From positions 929,501 through 993,500 of the forward strand of contig CP107216.1 in assembly GCA_025757645.1 (NCBI GenBank): a DNA stretch of 64,000 bases, read 5' to 3'. Under the pieces are notes generated by a model. The model searched no databases, was not told the DNA's origin, and worked only from the letters and a program-made list of their open reading frames with translations. How positions within the stretch are numbered: position 1 is the stretch's first letter; every line of letters begins with the position of its first letter. The stretch comes from Clostridiales bacterium (lineage in GTDB: Bacteria > Bacillota > Clostridia > Oscillospirales > Oscillospiraceae). Both the position numbers and the translations under genes were made by a program. Shown here piece by piece: positions 1 through 6,798 of the stretch.

Positions 1-290
1 GCGACGTGGCCATGCGGCGCGAGGTAGGCCGGCAGCATCGGCAGGCCGCCCGCCTCGCCGCGCAGGCCGCGCTGCATCGCGGCGAGCAGGGCATCGGTGA
101 GCTCCTGCGTGTCGAGCTGGTCGGGCGCGGCGCCATACTTGCGCAGGAAGGCGAGCACGCGCGTGTCGATGTGGATCGCGGGCACGGGCTCGTCCTGCTC
201 CGGCGCGGCGAAGGGGAACGGCGCGCGCGGCGCGGCCGGGGCCTCCGGGGCGGGGGCGGGCTTGCTTTTCTTGAAAAACGGAAGCTTCAT
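1..290 (-). CDS. Hexokinase-like protein, N-terminal part (runs off the window)
   Basis: The frame starts at an ATG at 290 and is cut by the window edge, leaving 96 residues. It begins MKLPFFKKSK and has a Pro/Ala-rich stretch to about residue 30. Then follow IDTRVLAFLRKYG and LLAAMQRGLRG, ending with GLPMLPAYLAPHG. The pattern of an amphipathic helix, a 'xxM.RGL' turn and 'MLP.Y(I/L)' is the N-terminal entry to eukaryotic-type hexokinases, which several Oscillospiraceae carry; the family phosphorylates hexoses with ATP. The catalytic lobes lie outside the window, so the assignment rests on this short match alone. An AAGAAAGAGAG stretch upstream is a weak ribosome-binding site. A perfect palindromic terminator separates it from the SPFH gene upstream on the same strand. 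Confidence 0.5.
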   Translation of the reverse strand, partial: MKLPFFKKSKPAPAPEAPAAPRAPFPFAAPEQDEPVPAIHIDTRVLAFLRKYGAAPDQLDTQELTDALLAAMQRGLRGEAGGLPMLPAYLAPHGHV

Positions 291-314
291 ATGTGTTCTC
301 TCTCTTTCTTACCG

Positions 315-342
315 AAAACCCCGCGCCGGGCCCGGCGCGGGG
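315..342 (-). terminator. Rho-independent terminator behind the SPFH gene
   Basis: A perfect 12-bp GC palindrome (319-330 with 331-342) is followed on the minus strand by TTTT. It lies 22 bases after the SPFH stop codon and before the hexokinase-like start, so it probably ends the nfeD-SPFH transcript. Confidence 0.7.
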
Positions 343-364
343 ACGGTGATGATTCGGTTGCAGG

Positions 365-1264
365 TCAGGCGTTCGGGGCGTCGCCCTTGGCGCTCTCGAC
401 CAGGCCGGCCGCCAGCGCGGCAACGCCCTGGATCTCGGACGGGATGATGATCTTCGTCGCGCGGCCGTCCGCGGCGGCGGCAAAGGCCTCAAGACTCTTG
501 AGCTTGATGACGGCGTCGGACGGCATGGACTCGTTGATGAGCCGGATGCCCTCGGCGGTCGCGCGCTGCACGGTCAGAATGGCCTCGGCGCGGCCCTGCG
601 CCTCAAGGATCTGCTCCTGCTTTTTCGCGTCGGCGCGCAGGATGGCCGATTCCTTTTCGCCCTCGGCCGTGAGGATGGCGGAGCGCTTCTCGCCCTCGGC
701 GCGCAGAATGGCCTCGCGGCGTTCGCGCTCGGCCTTCATCTGTTTTTCCATGGCGCTCTGGATCTCCTTGGGCGGGAGAATGTTCTTGAGCTCCACGCGG
801 TTGACCTTGATGCCCCAGGGGTCGGTGGCCTCGTCGAGGATCTGGCGCATCTTGGTGTTGACGATGTCGCGGCTGGTCAGGCACTGGTCAAGCTCCAGGT
901 CGCCGATGAGGTTGCGCAGCGTCGTGGCCGAGAGGTTCTCAATCGCAAGGATCGGCTGCTCGATGCCATAGGTGTAGAGCTTCGGGTCGGTGATCTGGTA
1001 GTAGACGACGGTGTCGATCTGCATGGTGACGTTGTCCTTCGTGATGACGGGCTGCGGCGGGAAGTCCGCGACCTGCTCTTTGAGCGACAGACGCTTGGCG
1101 ACCGACTCGATGAACGGGATCTTCAGGTGCAGGCCGACGCCCCATGTGGTCTTGTAGGCGCCGAGGCGGGTGATGACGTAAGCCTGTGCCTGCGGGACGA
1201 TGCGGATGTTGCGCACGAGAATGATGAGCGCGATCAGGATGATTCCGTAGAGAACGTATGGCAT
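365..1264 (-). CDS. SPFH/Band 7 (stomatin-prohibitin) membrane protein
   Basis: This 299-residue protein belongs to the SPFH/Band 7 family of membrane-anchored oligomeric scaffolds (QmcA/YbbK and stomatin type). A single N-terminal membrane segment (residues 1-19, MPYVLYGIILIALIILVRN) is followed by the Band 7 domain to about residue 195, including VRMQIDT-like and DPWGIKVNRVELKNI blocks. A charged, Ala/Glu-rich coiled coil (about 165-230, with repeated 'AEGEK.SAIL') and a short Ala/Gly tail complete it. The ATG at 1264 has GGAGGAATCACC before it. It sits 12 bases behind the NfeD-like gene on the same strand. NfeD and SPFH proteins form a classic conserved pair, so the two probably act together in membrane organisation. 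The exact cellular role is not shown by the sequence. Confidence 0.93.
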   Translation of the reverse strand: MPYVLYGIILIALIILVRNIRIVPQAQAYVITRLGAYKTTWGVGLHLKIPFIESVAKRLSLKEQVADFPPQPVITKDNVTMQIDTVVYYQITDPKLYTYGIEQPILAIENLSATTLRNLIGDLELDQCLTSRDIVNTKMRQILDEATDPWGIKVNRVELKNILPPKEIQSAMEKQMKAERERREAILRAEGEKRSAILTAEGEKESAILRADAKKQEQILEAQGRAEAILTVQRATAEGIRLINESMPSDAVIKLKSLEAFAAAADGRATKIIIPSEIQGVAALAAGLVESAKGDAPNA

Positions 1265-1276
1265 GGTGATTCCTCC

Positions 1277-1750
1277 TTATTCTTTTGCGCCCGCGGTCAC
1301 GCAGGCGGGTGTGACGATGAGCTTGACGCCCTCGATGCGCAGCACGATGGCCGCAGTCCCGGCGGGGATGGGGGCATCGGTCTGCGCGCGGGCGGTCCAT
1401 ACTTTTCCGCCGATGGCGACGGCGCCGCGGCCGGCCAGGTTGTCGATATCCTCCGTGACGAGACATTCCTGCCCGATGAGCATATCGGCATTCGTGGGCT
1501 GGGTACGGTTGTTGATATATTTTTTCACCAGCGGGCGCGTCACGGCGAAGGCCGCGATTGACACGGCGAAAAACCACACGAGCTGCAGCCACAGCGGCGC
1601 GTGGAACATGGCGGCGATGAGCGCGGCGAGCGCGCCCACGGCAAACCAGATCGTGACCAGACCGGCGGTCAGGCCCTCGACGATCAGAAAGATCACGATC
1701 AGGCCAATCCAGATGGCCGGCATGGTGCATGGGATCCCGGCGATGACCAT
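1277..1750 (-). CDS. NfeD-like membrane protein
   Basis: From the ATG at 1750, which follows AGGAGG at good spacing, the product is 157 residues; an upstream in-frame ATG at 1804 lacks such a site. Residues about 10-75 form three or four hydrophobic segments (MPAIWIGLIVIFLIVEG, LVTIWFAVGALAALIAAMF, LVWFFAVSIAAFAV). The C-terminal 70 residues (LIGQECLVTEDIDN... GTAAIVLRIEGVKLIV) match the soluble OB-fold of the NfeD family. NfeD proteins accompany SPFH proteins, and the partner gene follows 12 bases downstream. This is the short NfeD form, without the ClpP-like protease domain of the long form. Confidence 0.9.
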   Translation of the reverse strand: MVIAGIPCTMPAIWIGLIVIFLIVEGLTAGLVTIWFAVGALAALIAAMFHAPLWLQLVWFFAVSIAAFAVTRPLVKKYINNRTQPTNADMLIGQECLVTEDIDNLAGRGAVAIGGKVWTARAQTDAPIPAGTAAIVLRIEGVKLIVTPACVTAGAKE

Positions 1751-1877
1751 AGACAAAACCTCCTGTTGAGAATGCGCGGCAACTGTTTGCCATAGAAATA
1801 TCATATCTTATTTACAGGATAAAAGCAAGCAAAACACCCGGAATTCCGGCACATGAAATTTCCGGGCGGTTTTCCTC

Positions 1878-1906
1878 TTTACTTTCCTAAATAATTAGAG
1901 TAAAAT
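1878..1906 (+). promoter_or_regulatory. Possible promoter for the yerC operon
   Basis: TTTACT at 1878 and TAAAAT at 1901 are separated by 17 bases in an AT-rich gap, about 60 bases upstream of the yerC ATG. It is the best sigma-A-like match in this intergenic stretch. Confidence 0.45.
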
Positions 1907-1964
1907 AGTATCCGAAAAATCGTGTTTCAGCATCCATATATCTGATGAGAAATAAGGAGCGCAT

Positions 1965-2282
1965 ATGAATAAACAGCATAAAAAACCGCGCTGCGATGAC
2001 ATGTATCGTGCCATCCTGACGCTCAAGACCGTCGATGAGTGCAAGCAGTTTTTCGATGACCTGTGCACGGTCACGGAGCTGCAGGCCATGGAGCAGCGCT
2101 ATCAGGTGGCGCAGTATCTCGACGCGGGCCTGATCTACAACGACATTCTGGAAAAGACCGGCGCCTCGAGCGCGACGATCAGCCGCGTCAACCGCAGCCT
2201 GCAGTACGGCACCGGCGGGTACGAGATCGTGTTCGGCCGGCTCAAGGAGCAGGCGGAAAAAGCTCCGGAGGAGCAGGCGTGA
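1965..2282 (+). CDS. yerC: YerC/YecD family TrpR-related DNA-binding protein
   Basis: This 105-residue protein matches the YerC family, which has a Trp-repressor-like fold. The N-terminal helices contain YRAILTLKTVDECKQFFDDL, and TVTELQAMEQRYQVAQYL leads to the helix-turn-helix IYNDILEKTGASSATISRV (about residues 59-77). The end is NRSLQYGTGGYEIVF, typical of the family. The family is presumed to be transcriptional regulators; no ligand or target is known from the sequence. The ATG at 1965 follows AAGGAG. The stop codon overlaps the GTG start of the methyltransferase, so the two genes are translationally coupled. Confidence 0.92.
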   Translation: MNKQHKKPRCDDMYRAILTLKTVDECKQFFDDLCTVTELQAMEQRYQVAQYLDAGLIYNDILEKTGASSATISRVNRSLQYGTGGYEIVFGRLKEQAEKAPEEQA

Positions 2283-3028
2283 GCGCTTACGGCGCCCTTG
2301 CCGCATGGTACGATGCGCTGACCCGCGATGTGGATTATGCCGCGTTCGCGGACTTTTATGAGCAGTGTTTCCAGCAGGGGCGTGGCGCGTGCCACACCCT
2401 GCTGGATTTTTGCTGCGGCACCGGCACGCTCACGCGCCTGATGGCCGCGCGCGGGTATGAGATGATCGCAACCGACGGCTCGCCCGATATGCTCATGCAG
2501 GCGCAGGCGCACAATGCCGATCTGCCCGCGGACGCGGTGCAGCCGCTGCTGCTGTGCCAGGAGGCGGCGCAGCTCGATCTCTACGGCACGGTCGACGCGG
2601 CCTACTGCTCGCTCGACGGGATCGACTACCTGCCGCCGGAGGAGCTGCCGGAGGTGCTGCACCGGCTGCACCTGTTTGTGCGTCCGGGCGGGATGCTCAT
2701 TCTGGACATCCGCGATCCGGCGTCGTTCCGCGCGCTCGACGGCGGCACGTTCGTCGACGAGACGGACGATGTCCTGTGCCTCTGGCGGGCGGAGTTTGAC
2801 GCGGCGGCCCAGACCATGCACTACGGCATGGATCTGTTCACGCGCGCGGGGGAACTCTGGTCGCGCGCGTCGGAGGAGCACATCGAGTATGCGCACACGC
2901 CGGAGCGGCTCGCGCAGTTGCTCACGCAGGCGGGCTTTCTGGACGTGACCGTCCGGCGCGACGGCCCGCAGGCGGATGCCGGGCGCATTTTCCTCACGGC
3001 GATGCGCAGCCTGGAATACGGCGTCTGA
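2279..3028 (+). CDS. Class I SAM-dependent methyltransferase
   Basis: Reading from the GTG at 2279, which overlaps the yerC stop by four bases, gives 249 residues. The protein opens with YGALAAWYDALTRDVDYAAFADFYEQ, the entry of small-molecule methyltransferases. SAM motif I is LLDFCCGTGTLTRLMAARG (about residues 40-58). Motif II is MIATDGSPDML, and motif III is around PGGMLILDIRDP. The C-terminal half, with HIEYAHTPERLAQLLTQAGF, fits the methyltransferase 11/25 families found beside yerC and hslO in Clostridia. The substrate cannot be told. A longer in-frame ORF upstream only overlaps yerC and was not used. Confidence 0.9.
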   Translation: MSAYGALAAWYDALTRDVDYAAFADFYEQCFQQGRGACHTLLDFCCGTGTLTRLMAARGYEMIATDGSPDMLMQAQAHNADLPADAVQPLLLCQEAAQLDLYGTVDAAYCSLDGIDYLPPEELPEVLHRLHLFVRPGGMLILDIRDPASFRALDGGTFVDETDDVLCLWRAEFDAAAQTMHYGMDLFTRAGELWSRASEEHIEYAHTPERLAQLLTQAGFLDVTVRRDGPQADAGRIFLTAMRSLEYGV

Positions 3029-3098
3029 ATTGTGCAAAAACTCCGGATGCGGCTCAATGCGGGCTGCACCCGATTCCAAGATTTCTGAGGTGAAAACA

Positions 3099-3992
3099 AT
3101 GGATGAGATCATCCGCGCCGTCTCAAAAGACGGTTTTGTGAAAATTTCGGTCGTCACCGCGCGCGACGCGGTGCAGCGTGCCAACGCCATCCACCACTGC
3201 AGCCCGACGGCGATCGCCGCCCTCGGCCGCAGCCTGTGCGCGGCGTCGATGCTCGGCGACCTGCTCAAGGAGGAAAACGGCACGCTCACACTGCGTATCA
3301 GCGGCGGAGGAGGCCTCGGCGGCATCATCGCCGTGTCGGACAGCGAGGGCAATGTGCGCGGCATGGTCTCGAACCCCGCGTTCGACCTGCCCACGCGCCC
3401 GGACGGCAAGCTCGACGTCGGCGGCGCCGTCGGCAAGGACGGCATGTTCACCGTCAGCCGCGACATCGGCCTGCGTGAGCCGTATGTCGGCAGCACGGAG
3501 CTCGTCAGCGGCGAGATCGCGGAGGACTTGTCCGCCTATCTCGTCGAGAGCGAGCAGATCCCCGCGGCCTGCGGCCTCGGCGTGCTCGTCGATACCGACC
3601 ACAGCGTCAAGGCGGCCGGCGGCTTTCTCGTGCAGCTCATGCCCGGCGCGCCGGAGGAGCTGATCACAAAGCTCGAGGACAACATTTTCATGATGGACCA
3701 GCTCACGACCATCCTCGATGAGGACGGGGCGGACGCGATTATTCCGCAGGTCATGCGCGGTCTCGAGCCCGAGACCGTCCTGCGCCACCCGATGGCCTAT
3801 CGCTGCGCGTGTTCGCGTGCGCGCGTGGAGCAGGCGCTGCGCCAGTGCGGCGTGCAGGAGCTGCAGGACATGATCGCAGACGGCAAGAACACGCAGGTGC
3901 ACTGCCAGTTCTGCGACGCGGAGTATGTCTTCACCCCGGCGGAGCTGCAGACGCTGCTCGATGCCGAAAACGCTGACGCCGCAGCGGATTGA
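3099..3992 (+). CDS. hslO: Redox-regulated Hsp33 chaperone
   Basis: This 297-residue product is the redox-activated holdase Hsp33, which binds unfolding proteins in the cytoplasm under oxidative and heat stress. The N-terminal core begins MDEIIRAVSKDGFVKISVVTARDAV. A family block, GDLLKEENGTLTLRISG, follows. The C-terminal zinc switch is present: CAC near residue 230 and CQFC near 262 give the four-cysteine CxC-CxxC site. Oxidation of these cysteines releases zinc and activates the protein. The ATG at 3099 follows CTGAGGTG. It lies 70 bases behind the methyltransferase, probably in the same transcript. Length and motifs are normal for the family. Confidence 0.96.
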   Translation: MDEIIRAVSKDGFVKISVVTARDAVQRANAIHHCSPTAIAALGRSLCAASMLGDLLKEENGTLTLRISGGGGLGGIIAVSDSEGNVRGMVSNPAFDLPTRPDGKLDVGGAVGKDGMFTVSRDIGLREPYVGSTELVSGEIAEDLSAYLVESEQIPAACGLGVLVDTDHSVKAAGGFLVQLMPGAPEELITKLEDNIFMMDQLTTILDEDGADAIIPQVMRGLEPETVLRHPMAYRCACSRARVEQALRQCGVQELQDMIADGKNTQVHCQFCDAEYVFTPAELQTLLDAENADAAAD

Positions 3993-4057
3993 CTGTGTTC
4001 GGGGCGGCGCTGCCGCCCCGAAAATGTACATTTGCCGAAAAAATTACCGAAAATCCC

Positions 4058-4086
4058 TTGACAATTTTTTTGGCGTCTTGTATAAT
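4058..4086 (+). promoter_or_regulatory. Strong consensus promoter of the tRNA operon
   Basis: TTGACA (4058) and TATAAT (4081) are both perfect and are separated by 17 bases. The first tRNA begins 16 bases after the -10 box. It is the closest match to consensus in the window, fitting a stable-RNA operon. Confidence 0.9.
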
Positions 4087-4102
4087 GAGCAAGCTGCGAA
4101 AC

Positions 4103-4178
4103 GGGAGCATAGCTCAGCCGGGAGAGCACTTGCCTTACAAGCAAGGGGTCACAGGTTCGAGCCCTGTTGTTCCCACCA
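4103..4178 (+). tRNA. tRNA-Val (TAC anticodon)
   Basis: The acceptor arm GGGAGCA pairs with TGTTCCC. The anticodon loop CTTACAA lies in the stem CTTGC/GCAAG. The T arm is ACAGG-TTCGAGC-CCTGT, and CCA is encoded. It is the first gene of a four-tRNA operon. Confidence 0.95.
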
Positions 4179-4195
4179 GTTTTTGAATTGCATAC

Positions 4196-4271
4196 GCCTC
4201 TGTAGCTCAGTTGGTAGAGCAGGGGACTGAAAATCCCCGTGTCGTTGGTTCGATTCCGACCGGAGGCACCA
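4196..4271 (+). tRNA. tRNA-Phe (GAA anticodon)
   Basis: The acceptor GCCTCTG pairs with CGGAGGC. The anticodon stem-loop is GGGGA-CTGAAAA-TCCCC. CCA is encoded. Confidence 0.95.
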
Positions 4272-4275
4272 TTTT

Positions 4276-4351
4276 GCGGGCATAGCTCATTTGGCAGAGC
4301 GCCACCTTGCCAAGGTGGAGGTAGCGAGTTCGAATCTCGTTGCCCGCTCCA
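4276..4351 (+). tRNA. tRNA-Gly (GCC anticodon)
   Basis: The acceptor GCGGGCA pairs with TGCCCGC. The anticodon stem-loop is CCACC-TTGCCAA-GGTGG. The T loop is TTCGAAT, with an encoded CCA. It begins four bases after the tRNA-Phe. Confidence 0.95.
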
Positions 4352-4358
4352 TTTTTTT

Positions 4359-4432
4359 GGCGCCATAGCCAAGTGGTAAGGCATGGGACTGCAAATCCTT
4401 GACCCCCGGTTCAAATCCGGGTGGCGCCTCCA
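4359..4432 (+). tRNA. tRNA-Cys (GCA anticodon)
   Basis: The acceptor GGCGCCA pairs with TGGCGCC. The anticodon loop is CTGCAAA, and the T arm is CCCGG-TTCAAAT-CCGGG. CCA is encoded. The outermost pair of the anticodon stem is a T-T mismatch. It is the last gene of the operon. Confidence 0.92.
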
Positions 4433-4433
4433 G

Positions 4434-4466
4434 AAAAAGAGACACGCGAGCGCGTGTCTCTTTTTT
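4434..4466 (+). terminator. Terminator of the tRNA operon
   Basis: GAGACACGCG (4439-4448) and CGCGTGTCTC (4451-4460) form a 10-bp stem, extended by flanking A/T pairs and followed by T6. It begins directly after the CCA end of tRNA-Cys. Confidence 0.9.
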
Positions 4467-4688
4467 CGTGTCTCTTTTTCGGAGACGCCGATGGCGAAGA
4501 TCGAAAACCGAGAGCGGAAGCCCAGACGTCGCGGACTGCATGTTGCTCGCGGCGATTTTTCATGCTCCGCATCCCAAAATCATTGTGCATTCATCTGCTG
4601 CACCTCCTTTCCAAACCGAGCCTGCTCCGTTGGGCTTCGATCAGCTGATTGCCGGTGTCAGCCCGGATACTGCACGGCCGCCTGCATG
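4467..4688 (+). other. Intergenic stretch without a recognisable gene
   Basis: I see no supported coding region here. On the minus strand a very good ribosome-binding site (AAAGGAGGTG, 4601-4610) precedes an ATG at 4594, but that frame stops after four codons (4580). This could be the stub of a removed gene, in keeping with the collapsed gene pair just downstream. Confidence 0.4.
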
Positions 4689-4720
4689 AAAAACTGCGCA
4701 CCCGACGGTGCGCAGTTTTT
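4689..4720. terminator. Bidirectional hairpin terminator
   Basis: A 14-bp stem, AAAAACTGCGCACC (4689-4702) with GGTGCGCAGTTTTT (4707-4720), has a CGAC loop. It has T runs in both directions. On the minus strand it directly follows the transporter remnant. Confidence 0.8.
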
Positions 4721-4736
4721 AAATGTGCGGATCAGC

Positions 4737-4843
4737 TCAGCACTTCTGGTGCTTTTGCAGCAGCATGGGCACGCACTCGGCACCCGCAGCGCCGCCGAGG
4801 ATGAGCACCGCGCCGAGCGCGTGCAGCGGCTGCACTATTCGCA
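4737..4843 (-). pseudogene. EamA/DMT transporter, C-terminal remnant
   Basis: The minus-strand frame ends ...LHALGAVLILGGAAGAECVPMLLQKHQKC and stops at 4737. The segment LGAVLILGGAAGAE resembles the last membrane helix of EamA-type drug/metabolite transporters, whose final helix typically reads 'GA.LILGG...AE'. Upstream the frame runs antisense through the LysR remnant, so only about 32 codons of the transporter are left. A terminator follows in the right orientation. The identification rests on one short hydrophobic motif and should be treated as probable only. Confidence 0.45.
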
Positions 4844-5162
4844 GTCGGGTGTCAGCCGCATGATCGCGGATCTGGAGCAGGAGTGGGGCGTGACGCTGCT
4901 TGAGTGCGGCAAGGCGGGCGTGGTGCTCACGGGCGACGGCGCGAGGCTTTTGCCGCACGCGCGGGCGCTGTGCGCGGAGTATGCGCGCCTTTCGGCGGAG
5001 GTGGGCGCGCTGCCCGGCCGGGCGCATATTTCGGCCGCGACGCGCCAGTTCCTGCGCTATCTGGACCGGCGGAATGCGCTGGAAGTCCCCGCCGGCTGCA
5101 CGGGATTTGACAATCAGGCGCGATTTGTGTATAATCACTACAAAATCTCTGATTTTTTGTGA
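4825..5162 (+). pseudogene. LysR-type regulator, doubly deleted remnant
   Basis: The in-frame product reads LHYSQSGVSRMIADLEQEWGVTLLE, then a motif like LTGDGARLLPHARALCAEYARL. This is the recognition helix and wing of a LysR-type regulator. The start of the helix-turn-helix domain is missing. After 'SAEVGALPG' the frame jumps to HISAATRQFLRYLDRR, which resembles the very C-terminus of such regulators ('S.ATR.FL.YL'). The whole effector-binding domain of roughly 180 residues is therefore absent. It lies head-to-head with an EamA-like remnant, a common divergent regulator/exporter arrangement. Both N-termini and the shared promoter region have been lost. Confidence 0.65.
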
Positions 5163-5202
5163 AATCTGTCCTCCGGCTTCCGGAGACAGGGAGGAAAGCA
5201 AC

Positions 5203-5427
5203 GTGACATACACTGTGGACGACACGATGAAGAAGCTGCTCGGCGCGCCGGAGGCGGTCGCGGTCCTCGAGCGGTTCTTCCCCAAGATCCTGAAGAATCC
5301 GGCCCTGCAGATGACCGCCGCCATGACGCTGCGCCAGGTGGCCGGGTTTGCCCAGTCGGGCCTGACGGCCGACTCGCTCGCGGAGATCGACGCGCAGCTG
5401 CGCGCGCTCCCGTCGTCCGATGCCTGA
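5203..5427 (+). CDS. Small conserved-type protein of unknown function
   Basis: From the GTG at 5203, after GGGAGGAAAGCAAC, the product is 74 residues. It reads MTYTVDDTMKKLLGAPEAVAVLERFFPKIL and continues NPALQMTAAMTLRQVAGF, then ends LAEIDAQLRALPSSDA. It has no signal peptide or membrane segment. The layout of a 'D.(T/A)...LL....A..VL...P' helix and a 'M....MTL.Q.A' helix resembles a small helical module seen alone or attached to other proteins. I do not know its function. It is separated from pdxY by a short GC hairpin (5440-5462) without a T run. Confidence 0.7.
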   Translation: MTYTVDDTMKKLLGAPEAVAVLERFFPKILKNPALQMTAAMTLRQVAGFAQSGLTADSLAEIDAQLRALPSSDA

Positions 5428-5504
5428 GCCATTTCCACGCGCCCCCGGTATCTTGCCGGGGGCCGTCTGCTGGATACCATTCTGAAAAGGACTGAGGTCA
5501 TTCT

Positions 5505-6377
5505 ATGGACAACACGTTACCGCCGCTCAAGCGCATTGCCGCCATCCACGATCTGTCCGGGCTCGGCAAGTGCTCGCTGACCGTGGCGCTGCCGGTCATC
5601 TCTGCCACGGGCGTGGAGTGCGCCTGCATTCCGACGGCCGTGCTCAGCACGCACACGGGCGAGTTCACCGGCTGGACGTTCCGCGATCTGTCGGATGATA
5701 TGCTGTCCATCGCACACCACTGGCAGCGCATCGGCGTGCGCATCGACGGCGTGTATTCCGGCTACCTTGCTTCGCCGGAGCAGGCGCAGCTGCTCGCGCA
5801 GACGCTTGACTGCATCGCCGCGCCGGATACCCTCGTCGTGATCGACCCGGTCATGGCCGACAACGGCAGCTATTATTCCAAGATCGACGACCGGATGTGT
5901 GCAGCCTTCCGCCGCCTGCTCTCGCGCGCGGACGTCATCACGCCGAACGTTACGGAGGCAGCGCTGCTGGCTGGTCTGCCGTACGAGCCCGGCACGCACA
6001 GCGACGCCTATCTCGCGCAGCTGTTTCAGGCGCTCGGCGCGCTCGGCGCCGGCATCGTGACGGTCACGGGCGTGCGCCCGCAGCCGGACGTGATCGGCAA
6101 TGTCGCCTGCGACTGCCGCACGGGGGAGATGCACGTGAGCATGCGTCCGGCGCATCCCGGCGTGTTTTACGGCACGGGCGATGTGTTCGCCTCCGCCCTC
6201 GCCGCGCTGCTCGTGCGCGGCGCTCCGCTGAGCGCCGCCCTCGAAACGGCCACCGCGCTCACGGACGAGAGCATCTGCCGCTCGCTCTGGCGCGACACGC
6301 CGCGCCGCTTCGGCGTGGACTTTGAGGGCGCGCTGCCGGCGTATATCCGCCGCGTGGAAAAGATATTTGAAGCATGA
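5505..6377 (+). CDS. pdxY: Pyridoxal/pyridoxamine kinase
   Basis: This 290-residue ribokinase-superfamily enzyme phosphorylates pyridoxal/pyridoxamine in vitamin B6 salvage. The N-terminus RIAAIHDLSGLGKCSLTVALPVIS is diagnostic for clostridial pyridoxamine kinases. TAVLSTHTGEF and IDGVYSGYLAS are substrate-lid regions. VVIDPVMADNGSYYSK (about residues 112-127) and ITPNVTEAALLAG (about 146-158) are family signatures. The C-terminal FYGTGDVFASALAALL carries the GTGD anion hole and the catalytic aspartate (near residue 225). The ATG at 5505 is preceded by AAGGACTGAGG. A terminator follows, so it appears monocistronic. Confidence 0.93.
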   Translation: MDNTLPPLKRIAAIHDLSGLGKCSLTVALPVISATGVECACIPTAVLSTHTGEFTGWTFRDLSDDMLSIAHHWQRIGVRIDGVYSGYLASPEQAQLLAQTLDCIAAPDTLVVIDPVMADNGSYYSKIDDRMCAAFRRLLSRADVITPNVTEAALLAGLPYEPGTHSDAYLAQLFQALGALGAGIVTVTGVRPQPDVIGNVACDCRTGEMHVSMRPAHPGVFYGTGDVFASALAALLVRGAPLSAALETATALTDESICRSLWRDTPRRFGVDFEGALPAYIRRVEKIFEA

Positions 6378-6385
6378 AAAAGTTA

Positions 6386-6435
6386 CAAAATTCGACCCGA
6401 CGGGATCCAATCTTGATTCCGACGGGTCGATTTTT
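6386..6435 (+). terminator. Terminator of pdxY
   Basis: TCGACCCG (6392-6399) pairs with CGGGTCGA (6423-6430) around a 23-base loop, followed by T5. It starts 14 bases after the pdxY stop. Confidence 0.6.
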
Positions 6436-6798
6436 GTTACCGTTTTTCGACGCTGTTTTGCAGGAATATGTCACCGTGTGGTACACGCGGCGAGAAAAAG
6501 ACGCGCGGTTGATTTCCTGACGAAGCGTCTGATTTTTTGCAGAACCGGCGCGAAAATGCTTGCATTTCCTTGAAGTTGTGGAAAAAAGTTAAGGAAAATT
6601 GCGGGAAAAATCGTTTTCGCGGTTGACATCGTGTTTTGGATATCGTATGATACAAAAGAATCCGTAATTGTTTATGTTAACTTTGCGCCGTTACACGCAA
6701 AAATGACGAGGAAACACATTTTGTTACTGTTTTTTAACTTTTTGTGTAACCGGTTTTGATCGGGCGCGCAGAGGAATCCCGGGCGGGAGAGCCGTCCG
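6436..6798 (+). other. Long AT-rich leader region before the MMPL gene
   Basis: This 360-base stretch has no credible gene. It contains the promoter described separately and, downstream of it, an imperfect inverted repeat (GTTACAC.CAAAAA near 6690 with TTTTTGTGTAAC near 6740). The inverted repeat lies inside the presumed 5' untranslated region of about 140 bases. The unusual leader length suggests regulation, but no known riboswitch was recognised. Confidence 0.4.
6623..6651 (+). promoter_or_regulatory. Promoter of the MMPL/GLUG operon
   Basis: TTGACA (6623) and TATGAT (6646) are separated by 17 bases. They lie about 150 bases upstream of the MMPL start. Confidence 0.75.
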
